Source of the DNA: Coriobacteriaceae bacterium
GTDB taxonomy: Bacteria; Actinomycetota; Coriobacteriia; Coriobacteriales; QAMH01
NCBI GenBank assembly: GCA_025992705.1
Contig: DAJPGJ010000001.1
Coordinates: 496,001 to 560,000 of the forward strand
Direction of reading: 5' to 3'
Length of the DNA: 64,000 nt
The translations under genes and the position numbers were made by a program. Shown here one piece after another: positions 33,703 to 42,470 of this stretch (within the stretch, counting starts at the first letter, position 1; the number at the start of each line of letters is the position of its first letter). A model generated the notes under the pieces. That model saw nothing but the letters and a program-made list of their open reading frames with translations, was not told the DNA's origin and did not search any database.

Positions 33703-34323
33703 ATGGTCAATACGATTCTCGGCCGTAAGCTGGGCATGACGCAAGTCTGGGGAGAAGATGACACCATCGTTCCCGTGACCGTCATCCAGGCTGGCCCCTG
33801 CGTGATCTCGCAGGTCAAGACCACCGAGACCGATGGCTACGAGGCCGTCCAGATCGGTTTTGGTGACATCAAGGAAAAGAAGGTCAACAAGCCCATGCAG
33901 GGCCACTTCGCGAAGGCGGGCGTAAGCCCCATGCGCTATCTGCGCGAGGTTCGCGTCGAGGACGCCTCTGAGCATGCAGTCGGTGACACGCTCACCGTCG
34001 AGGCGTTCAACGATGTCGACAAGGTTGACGTCACGGGCGTAAGCAAGGGCAAGGGTTTCGCTGGCGTTATCAAGCGCTACGGCTTTGCCGGCGGCCCCGG
34101 TGGCCACGGTCACCACTTCCACCGTGCTCCCGGTTCGGTGGGCATGTGCGCGTACCCCGCGCGCGTTCTCAAGGGTCTGCGTCTTCCCGGCCACATGGGC
34201 TGCGACCGCGTGACGGTTCGCAACCTCAAGCTGGTGCGCGTGGACGAGGAGAACAATCTTCTGTTGGTCAAGGGTGCCGTTCCCGGTGGCAAGGGCGCTC
34301 TCGTTCAGATCCGCATGGCTTAG
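33703..34323 (+). CDS. rplC: Ribosomal protein L3
   Basis: 206 residues. MVNTILGRKLGMTQVW is the family start. A TTG at 33697 is in frame, but ATG 33703 fits the AAGG Shine-Dalgarno and homologs. It contains the GFAGGPGGHGHHFHR loop near the peptidyl transferase centre. It is first of the long rplC-rplX run; rpsJ, which normally precedes it, lies 10 kb upstream. Confidence 0.97.
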   Translation: MVNTILGRKLGMTQVWGEDDTIVPVTVIQAGPCVISQVKTTETDGYEAVQIGFGDIKEKKVNKPMQGHFAKAGVSPMRYLREVRVEDASEHAVGDTLTVEAFNDVDKVDVTGVSKGKGFAGVIKRYGFAGGPGGHGHHFHRAPGSVGMCAYPARVLKGLRLPGHMGCDRVTVRNLKLVRVDEENNLLLVKGAVPGGKGALVQIRMA

Positions 34324-34337
34324 AGGAGGGCAGATCA

Positions 34338-34961
34338 ATGGCACAAATCAAGATCACTGACTCCGCTGGCAAGTCTGCGGGCACGATCGAGGTCTCCGAT
34401 GGCATCTTCGCCATCGAGCCCAACGGCGCATGCATCCATCAGGTTGTTCGCAGCCAGATGGCAGCTCGTCGCCAGGGTACGCACGACACCAAGACGCGTG
34501 GTCAGGTTTCCGGCGGTGGCCGCAAGCCGTTCCGCCAGAAGGGCACCGGCCGTGCTCGCCAGGGCACGACGCGCGCCGCACAGTTCCGTCATGGCGGTGT
34601 CGTCTTCGGTCCGCATCCCCGTTCTTACGCCTTCCGCGTGAACAACAAGGTCGTCAAGCTCGCCATGGCCTCCGTGCTTTCCGGCAAGCTCGCGGCAGAC
34701 GAGCTCTTCGTCGTCGATGGCTTCAACTTCGACAAGCCTTCGACCAAGTCCGCTGCCAAGGCCCTTGAGGCTCTCGGCTGCAAGGGTCGTGTGACCGTCG
34801 TCGTCAACGATGAGGATGTCAACTCGTTCCTTTCCTTCCGTAACCTCGAGAAGGTTCGCGTCATTGGCGCTTCCGAGTCCAACACCTACGACCTGCTCGA
34901 CAACGGGTCTCTGGTTATGACCAAGGACGCCGTCGAGTATGTTCAGGAGGTGCTGAGCTAA
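34338..34961 (+). CDS. rplD: Ribosomal protein L4
   Basis: 207 residues, starting MAQIKITDSAGK at ATG 34338 after GAGGAGGG. The tunnel-lining loop with GGGRKPFRQKGTGRAR is present. L4 represses the S10 operon in enterobacteria. The upstream extension of the frame to 34146 overlaps rplC and is not coding. Confidence 0.97.
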   Translation: MAQIKITDSAGKSAGTIEVSDGIFAIEPNGACIHQVVRSQMAARRQGTHDTKTRGQVSGGGRKPFRQKGTGRARQGTTRAAQFRHGGVVFGPHPRSYAFRVNNKVVKLAMASVLSGKLAADELFVVDGFNFDKPSTKSAAKALEALGCKGRVTVVVNDEDVNSFLSFRNLEKVRVIGASESNTYDLLDNGSLVMTKDAVEYVQEVLS

Positions 34962-35248
34962 TGGAGGCACGTCAGATCATCATCCGCCCGATCATCACCG
35001 AGCGTTCGTTTGATATGCAGGACTTCAACCGCTACACGTTCGAGGTCGCCAAGACTGCCAGCAAGATCGAGATTGCCAAGGCAATCGAGGAGATCTTCAA
35101 CGTGCACGTCACCAAGGTGAACACTGCCAACGTGAAGTCCAAGCCCAAGCGTCAGCGCTATGTGCAGGGTCGCACGCGCACCTGGAAGAAGGCCATCGTC
35201 ACGCTCGCCGAGGGTGACAAGATCGAGCTGTTCGCAAGCCAGGATTAA
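34961..35248 (+). CDS. rplW: Ribosomal protein L23
   Basis: 95 residues. The start overlaps the L4 stop (TAATG), so translation is coupled. It sits at the exit of the peptide tunnel and docks trigger factor and SRP. The usual IIRPIITERSFD start and VNTANVKSKPKR loop are present. Confidence 0.97.
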   Translation: MEARQIIIRPIITERSFDMQDFNRYTFEVAKTASKIEIAKAIEEIFNVHVTKVNTANVKSKPKRQRYVQGRTRTWKKAIVTLAEGDKIELFASQD

Positions 35249-35413
35249 TCGGTTACTGAGTTTCCCCTTGGTGCGGGGAGGCTTTAAGGGTGTCGAGCGC
35301 TCGATGTGGAGCCACCCGGCACCGTGGTAAGTCCGGAGTCGACAACCGTATGGAGGTGCACCACCTCCGTTCCCATAGCGGTTGAGCGGCCATCGGAGCA
35401 AAGGAGTTAGTTC
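35249..35413 (+). other. Structured spacer between rplW and rplB
   Basis: 165 bases inside the S10 operon, far longer than the other gaps. A two-part hairpin is visible: AACCG/CGGTT and TATGG/CCATA (35344-35353 with 35373-35383) outside, and GGAGGTG/CACCTCC (35352-35358 with 35362-35368) inside. The outer and inner stems share two bases and are partly alternative. It could be a regulatory leader or an internal processing site. Confidence 0.5.
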
Positions 35414-36244
35414 ATGGGAGTAAGGAAGTACAAGCCGTCTTCCCCGGGACGTCGTTTCCAGACGGTCTCTGATTTTGCAGAGATCACGACGACGACCCCC
35501 GAGAAGTCGCTGCTGGAGCCGCTGCCTAAGAAGGCCGGCCGCAATAACTATGGTCGCATCACGACCCGTCACCAGGGTGGCGGTCATAAGCGCAAGTATC
35601 GCAAGATCGACTTCAAGCGTCGCAAGGATGGCATCCCGGCCAAGGTCGCGTCCATCGAGTACGACCCGAATCGTTCCGCGCGCATCGCGCTGCTCAACTA
35701 TGCAGATGGCGCCAAGGCGTACATTCTGCAGCCTAAGGGCCTGAAGGTCGGCGATACCGTCGAGTCCGGTCCCGAGGCCGACATCAAGCCGGGCAACGCT
35801 CTGCCGCTGGCCAACATCCCCGTCGGTACGCTCGTGCATGCCGTCGAGTTCCAGCCGGGCAAGGGTGCCGCCATGGCTCGCAGCGCCGGCACGAGCATTC
35901 AGCTCATGGGCAAGGAGGGAGGCTACGCCATCCTGCGCATGCCGAGCTCCGAGATGCGTCGTGTCCTGCTCGACTGCCGCGCCACTGTGGGTGAGGTCGG
36001 CAACGCCGAGCACTCCAACATCCGCATCGGCAAGGCCGGTCGCAAGCGTTGGATGGGCGTGCGTCCTACCGTCCGCGGTACCGTCATGAACCCCGTCGAC
36101 CATCCGCATGGTGGTGGCGAGGGCAAGAACAAGTCCGCTGGTCGCCATCCGGTTACCCCGTGGGGTGTTCCCACCAAGGGTCATCGTACGCGTAACCCCA
36201 AGAAGGCGTCGGGTAGGCTCATCATCCGTCGTCGCAAGAAGTAA
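35414..36244 (+). CDS. rplB: Ribosomal protein L2
   Basis: 276 residues. It bridges the subunits and supports peptidyl transfer. RNA-binding segments RHQGGGHKRKYR and the C-terminal VDHPHGGGEGKN with the conserved histidine are present. Start ATG 35414 (MGVRKYKPSSPGRR). Confidence 0.98.
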   Translation: MGVRKYKPSSPGRRFQTVSDFAEITTTTPEKSLLEPLPKKAGRNNYGRITTRHQGGGHKRKYRKIDFKRRKDGIPAKVASIEYDPNRSARIALLNYADGAKAYILQPKGLKVGDTVESGPEADIKPGNALPLANIPVGTLVHAVEFQPGKGAAMARSAGTSIQLMGKEGGYAILRMPSSEMRRVLLDCRATVGEVGNAEHSNIRIGKAGRKRWMGVRPTVRGTVMNPVDHPHGGGEGKNKSAGRHPVTPWGVPTKGHRTRNPKKASGRLIIRRRKK

Positions 36245-36259
36245 TCGAAGGAGATAACC

Positions 36260-36520
36260 GTGAGTAGAAGTCTCAAAAAGGGCCCCTATGTGGAGCCGCG
36301 CCTCCTCGAGCGCATCATTGCGATGAACGAGGCTGGCGAGAAAAACGTCATCAAGACCTGGAGCCGTTCCTCGACGATCTTCCCCGAGATGGTGGGCCAC
36401 ACCATCGCCGTGCACGATGGTCGTCGTCACGTCCCCGTCTATGTCACCGAGTCGATGGTCGGACACAAGCTGGGCGAGTTTTCCCCGTCCCGCACGTTCC
36501 GCGCCCATAAGAAAGATTAG
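36260..36520 (+). CDS. rpsS: Ribosomal protein S19
   Basis: 86 residues, starting at GTG 36260 (MSRSLKKGPYVEPRLLERI). It ends FSPSRTFRAHKKD. It is part of the small-subunit head, 15 bases after rplB. Confidence 0.97.
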   Translation: MSRSLKKGPYVEPRLLERIIAMNEAGEKNVIKTWSRSSTIFPEMVGHTIAVHDGRRHVPVYVTESMVGHKLGEFSPSRTFRAHKKD

Positions 36521-36531
36521 GAGGAGCGCAA

Positions 36532-36873
36532 ATGCAAGCTAAGGCTGTTGCAAAGTACGTGCGCGTTTCTCCGCGCAAGGCTCGCATCGTCGTCGACAAG
36601 ATTCGCGGCAAGGAGGTTGTCGACGCGCTCGACATCCTGCGCTTCAACGAGCGCGCCATTTCCGAGGTCGTCTCCAAGGTCGTATCGTCTGCGGCTGCCA
36701 ATGCCGAGAACAAGTACGGCGTGCGCCCGGAGAACCTGGTGGTCAAGGCTGCCTACGTTGACGAGGGTCCGACCATAAAGCGTTATCGCCCGCGCGCCAA
36801 GGGTTCCGCAAGCCCCATCATGAAGCGCACGAGCCACATCACCATCATCGTAGCTACGCGAGAGGAGGCGTAA
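36532..36873 (+). CDS. rplV: Ribosomal protein L22
   Basis: 113 residues. It has the tunnel-lining beta hairpin YRPRAKGSASPIMKRTSHI, the region altered in macrolide-resistant mutants of other bacteria. 11 bases after rpsS. Confidence 0.97.
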   Translation: MQAKAVAKYVRVSPRKARIVVDKIRGKEVVDALDILRFNERAISEVVSKVVSSAAANAENKYGVRPENLVVKAAYVDEGPTIKRYRPRAKGSASPIMKRTSHITIIVATREEA

Positions 36874-36878
36874 GGGTC

Positions 36879-37589
36879 ATGGGTCAGAAAGTTAAGCCGA
36901 CAGGCTTCCGCCTCGGCATCACCGAGGATTGGCGCAGCCGCTGGTATGCAGGTAACGACTACGCCGCCACGCTCGAGAACGATCTCAAGCTGCGCAAGTA
37001 CGTCGAGAAGAAGCTCAGCAATGCCGCCCTTTCTCGCGTGGAGATCGAGCGAGCTGGCGACAAGATCAAGGTCATCATCACGACCGCCCGTCCTGGCATC
37101 GTCATCGGCAAGAAGGGCGCCGAGGTTGACGTGCTCCGCAAGGAGCTCGAGAAGATCTCCGGTGGCCATGTGAGCGTTGAGGTCATCGAGGTCAAGCGCC
37201 CCGAGCTCGACGCCAATCTCATCGCGCAGTCCATCGCGGAGCAGCTCGAGGGCCGCGTTGCGTTCCGTCGTGCCATGCGCAAGGCCGTGCAGTCCGCGCG
37301 CAAGTCGGGTGCTCAGGGCATCCGTATCCAGTGCTCCGGTCGCCTCGGTGGCGCCGAGATGAGCCGTCGCGAGTGGTACCGCGAGGGTCGCGTGCCCCTG
37401 CACACCCTGCGCGCAATGATCGATTACGGCTTTGCCACCGCCCATACCACGATGGGTTCCTGCGGTATCAAGGTCTGGGTCTACTACGGCGAGGTCCTTC
37501 CCGGCCAGGACAAGAAGAATCCTGCGCTCGAGGGCACGTCCGCCCAGCGTCGCGGCCGTGGCCGTCGTGGCGAGAGGAGGGATCGCTAA
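36879..37589 (+). CDS. rpsC: Ribosomal protein S3
   Basis: 236 residues. It contains the KH domain with the GxxG loop (IVIGKKGAEVDVLRKELEK) and the C-terminal domain with WYREGRVPLHTLRA. A basic tail RRGRGRRGERRDR ends the protein. It begins 5 bases after rplV. Confidence 0.97.
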   Translation: MGQKVKPTGFRLGITEDWRSRWYAGNDYAATLENDLKLRKYVEKKLSNAALSRVEIERAGDKIKVIITTARPGIVIGKKGAEVDVLRKELEKISGGHVSVEVIEVKRPELDANLIAQSIAEQLEGRVAFRRAMRKAVQSARKSGAQGIRIQCSGRLGGAEMSRREWYREGRVPLHTLRAMIDYGFATAHTTMGSCGIKVWVYYGEVLPGQDKKNPALEGTSAQRRGRGRRGERRDR

Positions 37590-38134
37590 TGTTAATGCCC
37601 AAGCGCATCAAGCACCGCAAGGTCCAGCGCGGCTCCATGAAGGGTAAGTCCAAGGGAGGCAACAACCTCAACTTTGGCTCCTACGGTATCCAGGCGCTCG
37701 AGTCGCATTGGATTACCAACCGCCAGATCGAGGCCGCTCGTATCGCCATGACTCGCTACATGAAGCGTGGCGGTCGCGTGTGGATCACGATCTTCCCGGA
37801 CAAGCCCATCACCAAGAAGCCGGCAGAGACCCGCATGGGTTCCGGCAAGGGCAATCCCGAAGAGTGGGTGGCCGTCGTCAAGCCCGGTCGCATCATGTTC
37901 GAGATCGATGGCGTCCAGCCCGACGATGCCCGCGAGGCCATGCGTCTTGCCATCAACAAGCTGCCCATCAAGTGCAAGATGGTGATTCGCGAGGATGCCG
38001 CCGAGCGTGCTGCGGAGTACGCCAAGGCCCATGCCAAGGATTCCGCTCGTGGCCGCTCCAAGGCTGCCAAGGAGAGCACCGCTGCAGCTGCCCCCGCTGC
38101 CGCCACCACTGAGGAAGAAGGAGGCGACGAGTAA
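37589..38134 (+). CDS. rplP: Ribosomal protein L16 with C-terminal extension
   Basis: 181 residues; typical L16 is about 137-144. The body (MLMPKRIKHRKVQRGSMKG to about residue 140) is normal, with the FPDKPITKKPAETRMGSGKG loop. A ~40-residue tail rich in Ala, Lys and Glu follows. The start ATG 37589 overlaps the rpsC stop (TAATG). Longer readings of this frame to 37331 overlap rpsC and are not coding. Confidence 0.96.
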   Translation: MLMPKRIKHRKVQRGSMKGKSKGGNNLNFGSYGIQALESHWITNRQIEAARIAMTRYMKRGGRVWITIFPDKPITKKPAETRMGSGKGNPEEWVAVVKPGRIMFEIDGVQPDDAREAMRLAINKLPIKCKMVIREDAAERAAEYAKAHAKDSARGRSKAAKESTAAAAPAAATTEEEGGDE

Positions 38135-38347
38135 ATGAAGCCTGCAGAGATTCGCGAGCTCACTACCGACGACCTCAACGACAAGCTGACCGAGGCGCGC
38201 ACCGAGCTCTTTAACCTGCGCTTCCAGATGGCCACGAGCCAGCTGGACAACACCGCGCGCGTGAAGGTCGTCAAGAAGGACATTGCCCGTATTTGCACCG
38301 AGCTGCGTGCACGCGAGATTCGCGCTGCAGCCGAAGCGACCGCTTAA
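38135..38347 (+). CDS. rpmC: Ribosomal protein L29
   Basis: 70 residues, directly abutting rplP (TAAATG). The helical hairpin has MKPAEIRELTTDDLNDKL and FNLRFQMATSQLDNTARV, the family signature. Confidence 0.96.
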   Translation: MKPAEIRELTTDDLNDKLTEARTELFNLRFQMATSQLDNTARVKVVKKDIARICTELRAREIRAAAEATA

Positions 38348-38366
38348 GGAAAGGAGCGAAGCTTAA

Positions 38367-38627
38367 ATGAACGAAGAGCGTAATCGTCGTAAGGTTCGCC
38401 AGGGCGTCGTCGTCTCGGCTACAAACGACAAGACCATCGTCGTGCAGATCGAGGAGCGCAAGCCGCACCGCGTCTACGGCAAGATGATCACCACCACCAA
38501 GAAGTTCCACGCGCATGACGAGGGCAACGAGGCCGGTGTGGGCGATACCGTCCGCATCATGGAGACTCGTCCGCTCTCCAAGCAGAAGCGCTGGCGCCTG
38601 CTCGACATCGTCGAGAAGGCCAAGTAG
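38367..38627 (+). CDS. rpsQ: Ribosomal protein S17
   Basis: 86 residues. It contains RRKVRQGVVVSATNDKTIVV and the conserved METRPLSKQKRWRL. It binds helix 11 of 16S rRNA early in assembly. 19 bases after rpmC. Confidence 0.97.
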   Translation: MNEERNRRKVRQGVVVSATNDKTIVVQIEERKPHRVYGKMITTTKKFHAHDEGNEAGVGDTVRIMETRPLSKQKRWRLLDIVEKAK

Positions 38628-38655
38628 TCAGCTAGAGTAGCAGGAAGGTATTCCC

Positions 38656-39024
38656 ATGATTCAGATGCAATCAATGCTGACTGTTGCTGACAACAGCGGT
38701 GCACAGAAGGTTCAGTGCATCAAGGTCCTCGGCGGCTCCAAGCGCCGCTACGCCGGCCTGGGCGACATCATCGTCTGCAGCGTCAAGGAGGCAGCCCCCA
38801 ACAGTCAGGTCAAGAAGGGCGACGTCGTTCGTTGCGTCATCGTCCGTCTCAAGAAGGAGGTCCGTCGCAAGGACGGCTCCTACATCAAGTTCGATGAGAA
38901 CGCCGCCGTCGTGGTTGACGATTCCGGCGCTCCCCGTGGCACGCGCGTTTTCGGGCCCGTCGCCCGCGAGCTGCGTGACCGCAAGTTCATGAAGATCGTC
39001 TCCCTCGCACCCGAGACGCTTTAG
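38656..39024 (+). CDS. rplN: Ribosomal protein L14
   Basis: 122 residues, the standard length. MIQMQSMLTVADNSGAQKVQCI and FDENAAVVVDDSGAPRGTRVFGP are family hallmarks (each quoted in part). It forms an inter-subunit bridge. The first gene of the classical spc operon; no separate promoter is evident. Confidence 0.98.
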   Translation: MIQMQSMLTVADNSGAQKVQCIKVLGGSKRRYAGLGDIIVCSVKEAAPNSQVKKGDVVRCVIVRLKKEVRRKDGSYIKFDENAAVVVDDSGAPRGTRVFGPVARELRDRKFMKIVSLAPETL

Positions 39025-39041
39025 GGGAAGGTGAGAAGAAG

Positions 39042-39359
39042 ATGACGAAGATGAACATCAAGACAGGCGATACCGTCAAGGTCATCGCTGGCAAGGACAA
39101 GGGCGCACAGGGCGAGGTTCTCTTTGCCTTTCCCGAGAAGGGCCGCGTGACCGTCCAGGGCGTTAACCTGGTGCACAAGGCGCTTCGCCCGACCCAAGCC
39201 AACCCCAATGGCGGCATCGACACCCGTGAGGCGGCTATCGACGTCTCCAACGTCATGCTGGTCTGCCCGTCGTGTGGTCTGCCGACTCGCATCGGCTTCA
39301 AGGTCGACGAGGACGGTAAACAACGCGTCTGCAAGAAATGCGGAAAGGCTATCGACTAA
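39042..39359 (+). CDS. rplX: Ribosomal protein L24 (with zinc-ribbon tail)
   Basis: 105 residues. The KOW motif lies near the start (GDTVKVIAGKDKGAQGEV). The C-terminal CPSC and CKKC pairs form a zinc-ribbon present in many but not all L24 proteins. Its stop codon lies inside the left arm of structured element copy 3. Confidence 0.97.
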   Translation: MTKMNIKTGDTVKVIAGKDKGAQGEVLFAFPEKGRVTVQGVNLVHKALRPTQANPNGGIDTREAAIDVSNVMLVCPSCGLPTRIGFKVDEDGKQRVCKKCGKAID

Positions 39360-39450
39360 CGCAACGCACCGTCTTGGCGTTCACTGAGGAGCTCACGTGC
39401 CGCATGCACGCTTCGCTCCTCAGTTCTCGCCAATCCAGCACGCTGCGTTA
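39357..39450 (+). ncRNA. Structured element, copy 3 (rplX-rplE spacer)
   Basis: The outermost stem TAACGCA (39357-39363, including the rplX stop) pairs with TGCGTTA (39444-39450). The outer stem TTGGCG (39374-39379) pairs with CGCCAA (39428-39433). The middle stem is 39383-39392 with 39415-39424. The apical stem CGTGC (39396-39400) pairs with GCACG (39406-39410) around a 5-nt loop, with the same 3x4 internal loop as copies 1 and 2. It lies within the spc operon, in a 239-base gap where other bacteria have rplX and rplE almost adjacent. The remaining part (39451-39598) has no further clear structure. Confidence 0.65.
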
Positions 39451-39598
39451 GCCGCTAGCGACAACGGATTTAGTGCGAGGTTTTCCGCCTCTGCACCAGA
39501 CTCGTTGAAATTCATGCTAGATCACAGGTTAAACAGGCCCTTCATCTGAAGGGGGCGAGGTCGGAAACCCCGCCTTAAATCTCGAAGGAGTTAGAAAC

Positions 39599-40141
39599 AT
39601 GGCACCACGTCTCAAAGAGAAGTACTACAAGGAGCTCGCTCCGAAGCTCAAGGAAGAGCTCGGCATCGCTAACGTCAACGACATCCCCAAGCTCGAGAAG
39701 ATCGTCGTCAACATGGGTGTGGGCGAGGCTGCGACCGACAGCAAGCTCATCGATGCAGCTGTCGAGGATCTGCGCGTCATCACCGGCCAGCAGCCGATGA
39801 TCTGCCGTGCCAAGAAGTCCATCGCAACCTTCAAGCTGCGTGCCGGCATGCCAATTGGCGCCAAGGTCACGTTGCGCGGCGACCGCATGTACGAGTTCTT
39901 CGATCGCCTCATCGCGGCCGCGATTCCCCGCATCCGCGACTTCCGCGGTCTTCCCGCGAACAGCTTCGATGGCCATGGCAACTATTCCATGGGCGTTACC
40001 GAGCAGATCATCTTCCCGGAGATCGACTACGACAAGGTCGACCGCACCCGCGGCATGGATATCACGTTCGTGACGACTGCCAAGACCGACGAAGAGGGCA
40101 AGGCGCTTCTCACCGCTTTCGGATTCCCGTTTGCGGCTTAG
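39599..40141 (+). CDS. rplE: Ribosomal protein L5
   Basis: 180 residues. It binds 5S rRNA. KLEKIVVNMGVGEA and GMDITFVTTAKTDEEGKALL identify it. The start ATG 39599 follows GAAGGAG. Separated from rplX by the structured spacer above. Confidence 0.97.
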   Translation: MAPRLKEKYYKELAPKLKEELGIANVNDIPKLEKIVVNMGVGEAATDSKLIDAAVEDLRVITGQQPMICRAKKSIATFKLRAGMPIGAKVTLRGDRMYEFFDRLIAAAIPRIRDFRGLPANSFDGHGNYSMGVTEQIIFPEIDYDKVDRTRGMDITFVTTAKTDEEGKALLTAFGFPFAA

Positions 40142-40163
40142 TAGGAGAATAAGGTAGAATATT

Positions 40164-40195
40164 CGATTGCTGTGCGTTTTTACGTGCAGCAATCG
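40164..40195 (+). other. Hairpin between rplE and rpsZ
   Basis: CGATTGCTG (40164-40172) pairs with CAGCAATCG (40187-40195), and CGT/ACG extends the stem inside. A second short stem (GCGGGA/TCCCGC) follows at about 40203-40224. It has no T-tract; a role in mRNA processing or translation of the TTG-started rpsZ is possible. Confidence 0.5.
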
Positions 40196-40243
40196 GAGTT
40201 TAGCGGGAGATATGGTTTTCCCGCGAACAGGAAAGGATGAGCA

Positions 40244-40429
40244 TTGGCAAAGAAATCGATGATCGCCAAGGCAAAGCGTAAGCCGAAGTTCAGCACGCGC
40301 GCGTATACGCGTTGCAACCGCTGCGGCAGGCCGCATTCGGTCTATCGCAAGTTCGGTCTGTGCCGAATCTGCTTGCGTGAACTTGCCCTTAAAGGCGAAC
40401 TCCCCGGTGTCCGCAAGGCGAGCTGGTAA
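40244..40429 (+). CDS. rpsZ: Ribosomal protein S14 type Z (zinc form)
   Basis: 61 residues, the short zinc-binding S14. C24-x2-C27 and C40-x2-C43 form the zinc site. It starts at TTG 40244 after GGAAAGGATGA. MAKKSMIAKAKRKPKF is the usual beginning. Normal location between rplE and rpsH. Confidence 0.96.
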   Translation: MAKKSMIAKAKRKPKFSTRAYTRCNRCGRPHSVYRKFGLCRICLRELALKGELPGVRKASW

Positions 40430-40531
40430 GGCAAGCCACGTAGACGCTGGGCTGCCTTGAGATAGGCGCGGCCATCACGGGTGGACGCGAACCGCTTGAG
40501 AGCAGTCATCAACGAACCATAGGAGGAATCA

Positions 40532-40930
40532 ATGAGCACGACCGATTCGATCGCAGACATGCTCACGCGTATTAGAAACGCGAACACTGCGAACAAGGAG
40601 ACGGTTTCCATGCCGTCTTCGCGAAAGCTCGTCGAGATAGCTCGCATCATGAAGCAAGAGGGCTATATCACGGAGTACGAGATCATCTCGAAGGCTCCCC
40701 AGGACGAGCTTTTCATCACGCTGAAGTACGGGGACAAGAAGGAGAAGGTCATTCGTGGCCTGCGCCGCATTTCTAAGCCCGGTCTTCGCATCTATGCTGG
40801 CAAGAACGAGCTCCCCCGCGTTCTGGGTGGTCTCGGCACTGCCATCATTTCCACGTCCAAAGGTGTCATGACCGATCGCGATGCCCGCATTGCCGGCGTC
40901 GGCGGCGAGGTCCTGGCATACGTCTGGTAA
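40532..40930 (+). CDS. rpsH: Ribosomal protein S8
   Basis: 132 residues. DSIADMLTRIRNAN and the closing ISTSKGVMTDRDAR region are diagnostic. S8 represses the spc operon in enterobacteria by binding near rplE. Shine-Dalgarno AGGAGG precedes ATG 40532. Confidence 0.98.
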   Translation: MSTTDSIADMLTRIRNANTANKETVSMPSSRKLVEIARIMKQEGYITEYEIISKAPQDELFITLKYGDKKEKVIRGLRRISKPGLRIYAGKNELPRVLGGLGTAIISTSKGVMTDRDARIAGVGGEVLAYVW

Positions 40931-40952
40931 GAACCGAGAAAGGAGCAATCGC

Positions 40953-41492
40953 ATGTCGCGTATTGGCAAGCTGCCCGTTCCGGTTCCCGCCGGAGTCGAG
41001 GTAAAGATCGACGGCAACACCGTTACCGTCAAGGGTCCCAAGGGTGAACTCACCCAGACCTTCAACGAGAATATGGCCATCAGCCTGGGCGAGGACGGCT
41101 CCATCGTCGTCGAGCGCCCCAACGATGCACGCGAGAATCGCGCGATGCATGGCCTGACCCGTTCTCTCATCAACAACATGGTCATTGGCGTGAGCGAGGG
41201 CTATTCCAAGACGCTCGAGCTCGTCGGCGTTGGCTATCGTGCCGCACTCAAGGGTGGCAAGCTCGAGATGACGCTCGGCTTCTCGCATCCTGTCGTCGTC
41301 GATGCCATCGACGGCATCACGTTCGAGTGCCCCGAGCCCACGATCATCAACATCAGTGGCATTGACAAGCAGCTGGTTGGCCAGGTCGCCGCGGACATCC
41401 GCGCGTACCGCAAGCCCGAGCCGTACAAGGGCAAGGGCATTCGCTACCAGGGCGAGCATATCCGCCGCAAAGAGGGCAAGGCTGCCAAGTAG
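40953..41492 (+). CDS. rplF: Ribosomal protein L6
   Basis: 179 residues. Start ATG 40953 (MSRIGKLPVPVPAGVEV) after AAAGGAG; the frame's upstream extension overlaps rpsH. The second domain holds KPEPYKGKGIRYQGEHIRRKEGK (quoted in part), near the sarcin-ricin loop contact. Confidence 0.98.
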   Translation: MSRIGKLPVPVPAGVEVKIDGNTVTVKGPKGELTQTFNENMAISLGEDGSIVVERPNDARENRAMHGLTRSLINNMVIGVSEGYSKTLELVGVGYRAALKGGKLEMTLGFSHPVVVDAIDGITFECPEPTIINISGIDKQLVGQVAADIRAYRKPEPYKGKGIRYQGEHIRRKEGKAAK

Positions 41493-41543
41493 TAAACGTA
41501 CGCCGGTCGTTGCGCCGGTTAATTACAAGGAGAACGGTTCAGT

Positions 41544-41912
41544 ATGGATAAGCTCAAGGCAAAGAAGGCGAAACTGCAACGTCGCCAGCGCCGTGTGCGT
41601 GGCAAGGTTTCGGGTACGTCCGAGCGCCCGCGCCTGCGCGTGACGCGTTCCAATTCCAACATCTACGCTCAGGTCATCGACGATGTCGCTGCTGTCACGC
41701 TGGCAAGCGCGTCCTCGCTTGACGAGAAGGTCAAGGCCACCGGCAAGCATGGTGGCAATATCGAAGGTGCTGCCGAGGTGGGCAAGCTCATCGCCCAGCG
41801 TGCCCTCAATGCGGGTATCGGCGAGGTCGTGTTCGACCGCGGTGGCAATCTCTACCATGGCCGTGTGAAGGCGCTCGCCGAGGGCGCTCGCGAAGCCGGC
41901 CTGAAGTTTTAG
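41544..41912 (+). CDS. rplR: Ribosomal protein L18
   Basis: 122 residues. The basic N-terminus (KLQRRQRRVRGKVSGTSERPRL in part) and the 5S-binding FDRGGNLYHGRVKALAEGAREAGL region identify it. 51 bases after rplF. Confidence 0.97.
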   Translation: MDKLKAKKAKLQRRQRRVRGKVSGTSERPRLRVTRSNSNIYAQVIDDVAAVTLASASSLDEKVKATGKHGGNIEGAAEVGKLIAQRALNAGIGEVVFDRGGNLYHGRVKALAEGAREAGLKF

Positions 41913-41924
41913 GGGGAGGGAAAC

Positions 41925-42470
41925 ATGGCACAGAGGCCTAACAACAGGAAGTCAAACAGGCAGGCTGCACAGCAGGCTCCCGAACTCGAAGAGCGCGTCG
42001 TCTACATCAACCGCGTTTCCAAGGTCGTCAAGGGTGGTCGTCGCTTTGGTCTGACCGCGCTCGTCGTCGTTGGCGATCACAACGGCAACGTGGGCGTTGG
42101 CATGGGCAAGTCCGCTGAGGTGCCCATCGCCATCAGCAAGGGCGTCGAGGACGCGAAGAAGAACATGTTCAAGGTCCCGCTGACCGAGGAGGGCACCATC
42201 CCGCACGAGGTCATCGGTGAGTTTTCAGCTGGTCGCGTGCTGCTCAAGCCGGCCACGCCTGGTACCGGTGTTATCGCCGGCGGCCCGGTCCGCGCCCTGC
42301 TCGAGCTCGCTGGCGTCAAGGACGTGCTGTCCAAGTCGCTCGGCACTGACAACGCGATGAACATCGTCAAGGCGGCTGCCGAGGGTCTCAAGGAGCTCCA
42401 GAGCCCGCAGCAGGTCGCGAAGCGTCGCGATATGACCGTTGCTGAAATCTACGGAAAGAAGGCTCAGTAA
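41925..42470 (+). CDS. rpsE: Ribosomal protein S5
   Basis: 181 residues. The double-stranded-RNA-binding-like domain has VVYINRVSKVVKGGRRF, and the C-terminal part has ALLELAGVKDVLSKSLG. The N-terminal ~15 residues are Asn/Gln-rich. Its stop overlaps the rpmD start. Confidence 0.97.
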   Translation: MAQRPNNRKSNRQAAQQAPELEERVVYINRVSKVVKGGRRFGLTALVVVGDHNGNVGVGMGKSAEVPIAISKGVEDAKKNMFKVPLTEEGTIPHEVIGEFSAGRVLLKPATPGTGVIAGGPVRALLELAGVKDVLSKSLGTDNAMNIVKAAAEGLKELQSPQQVAKRRDMTVAEIYGKKAQ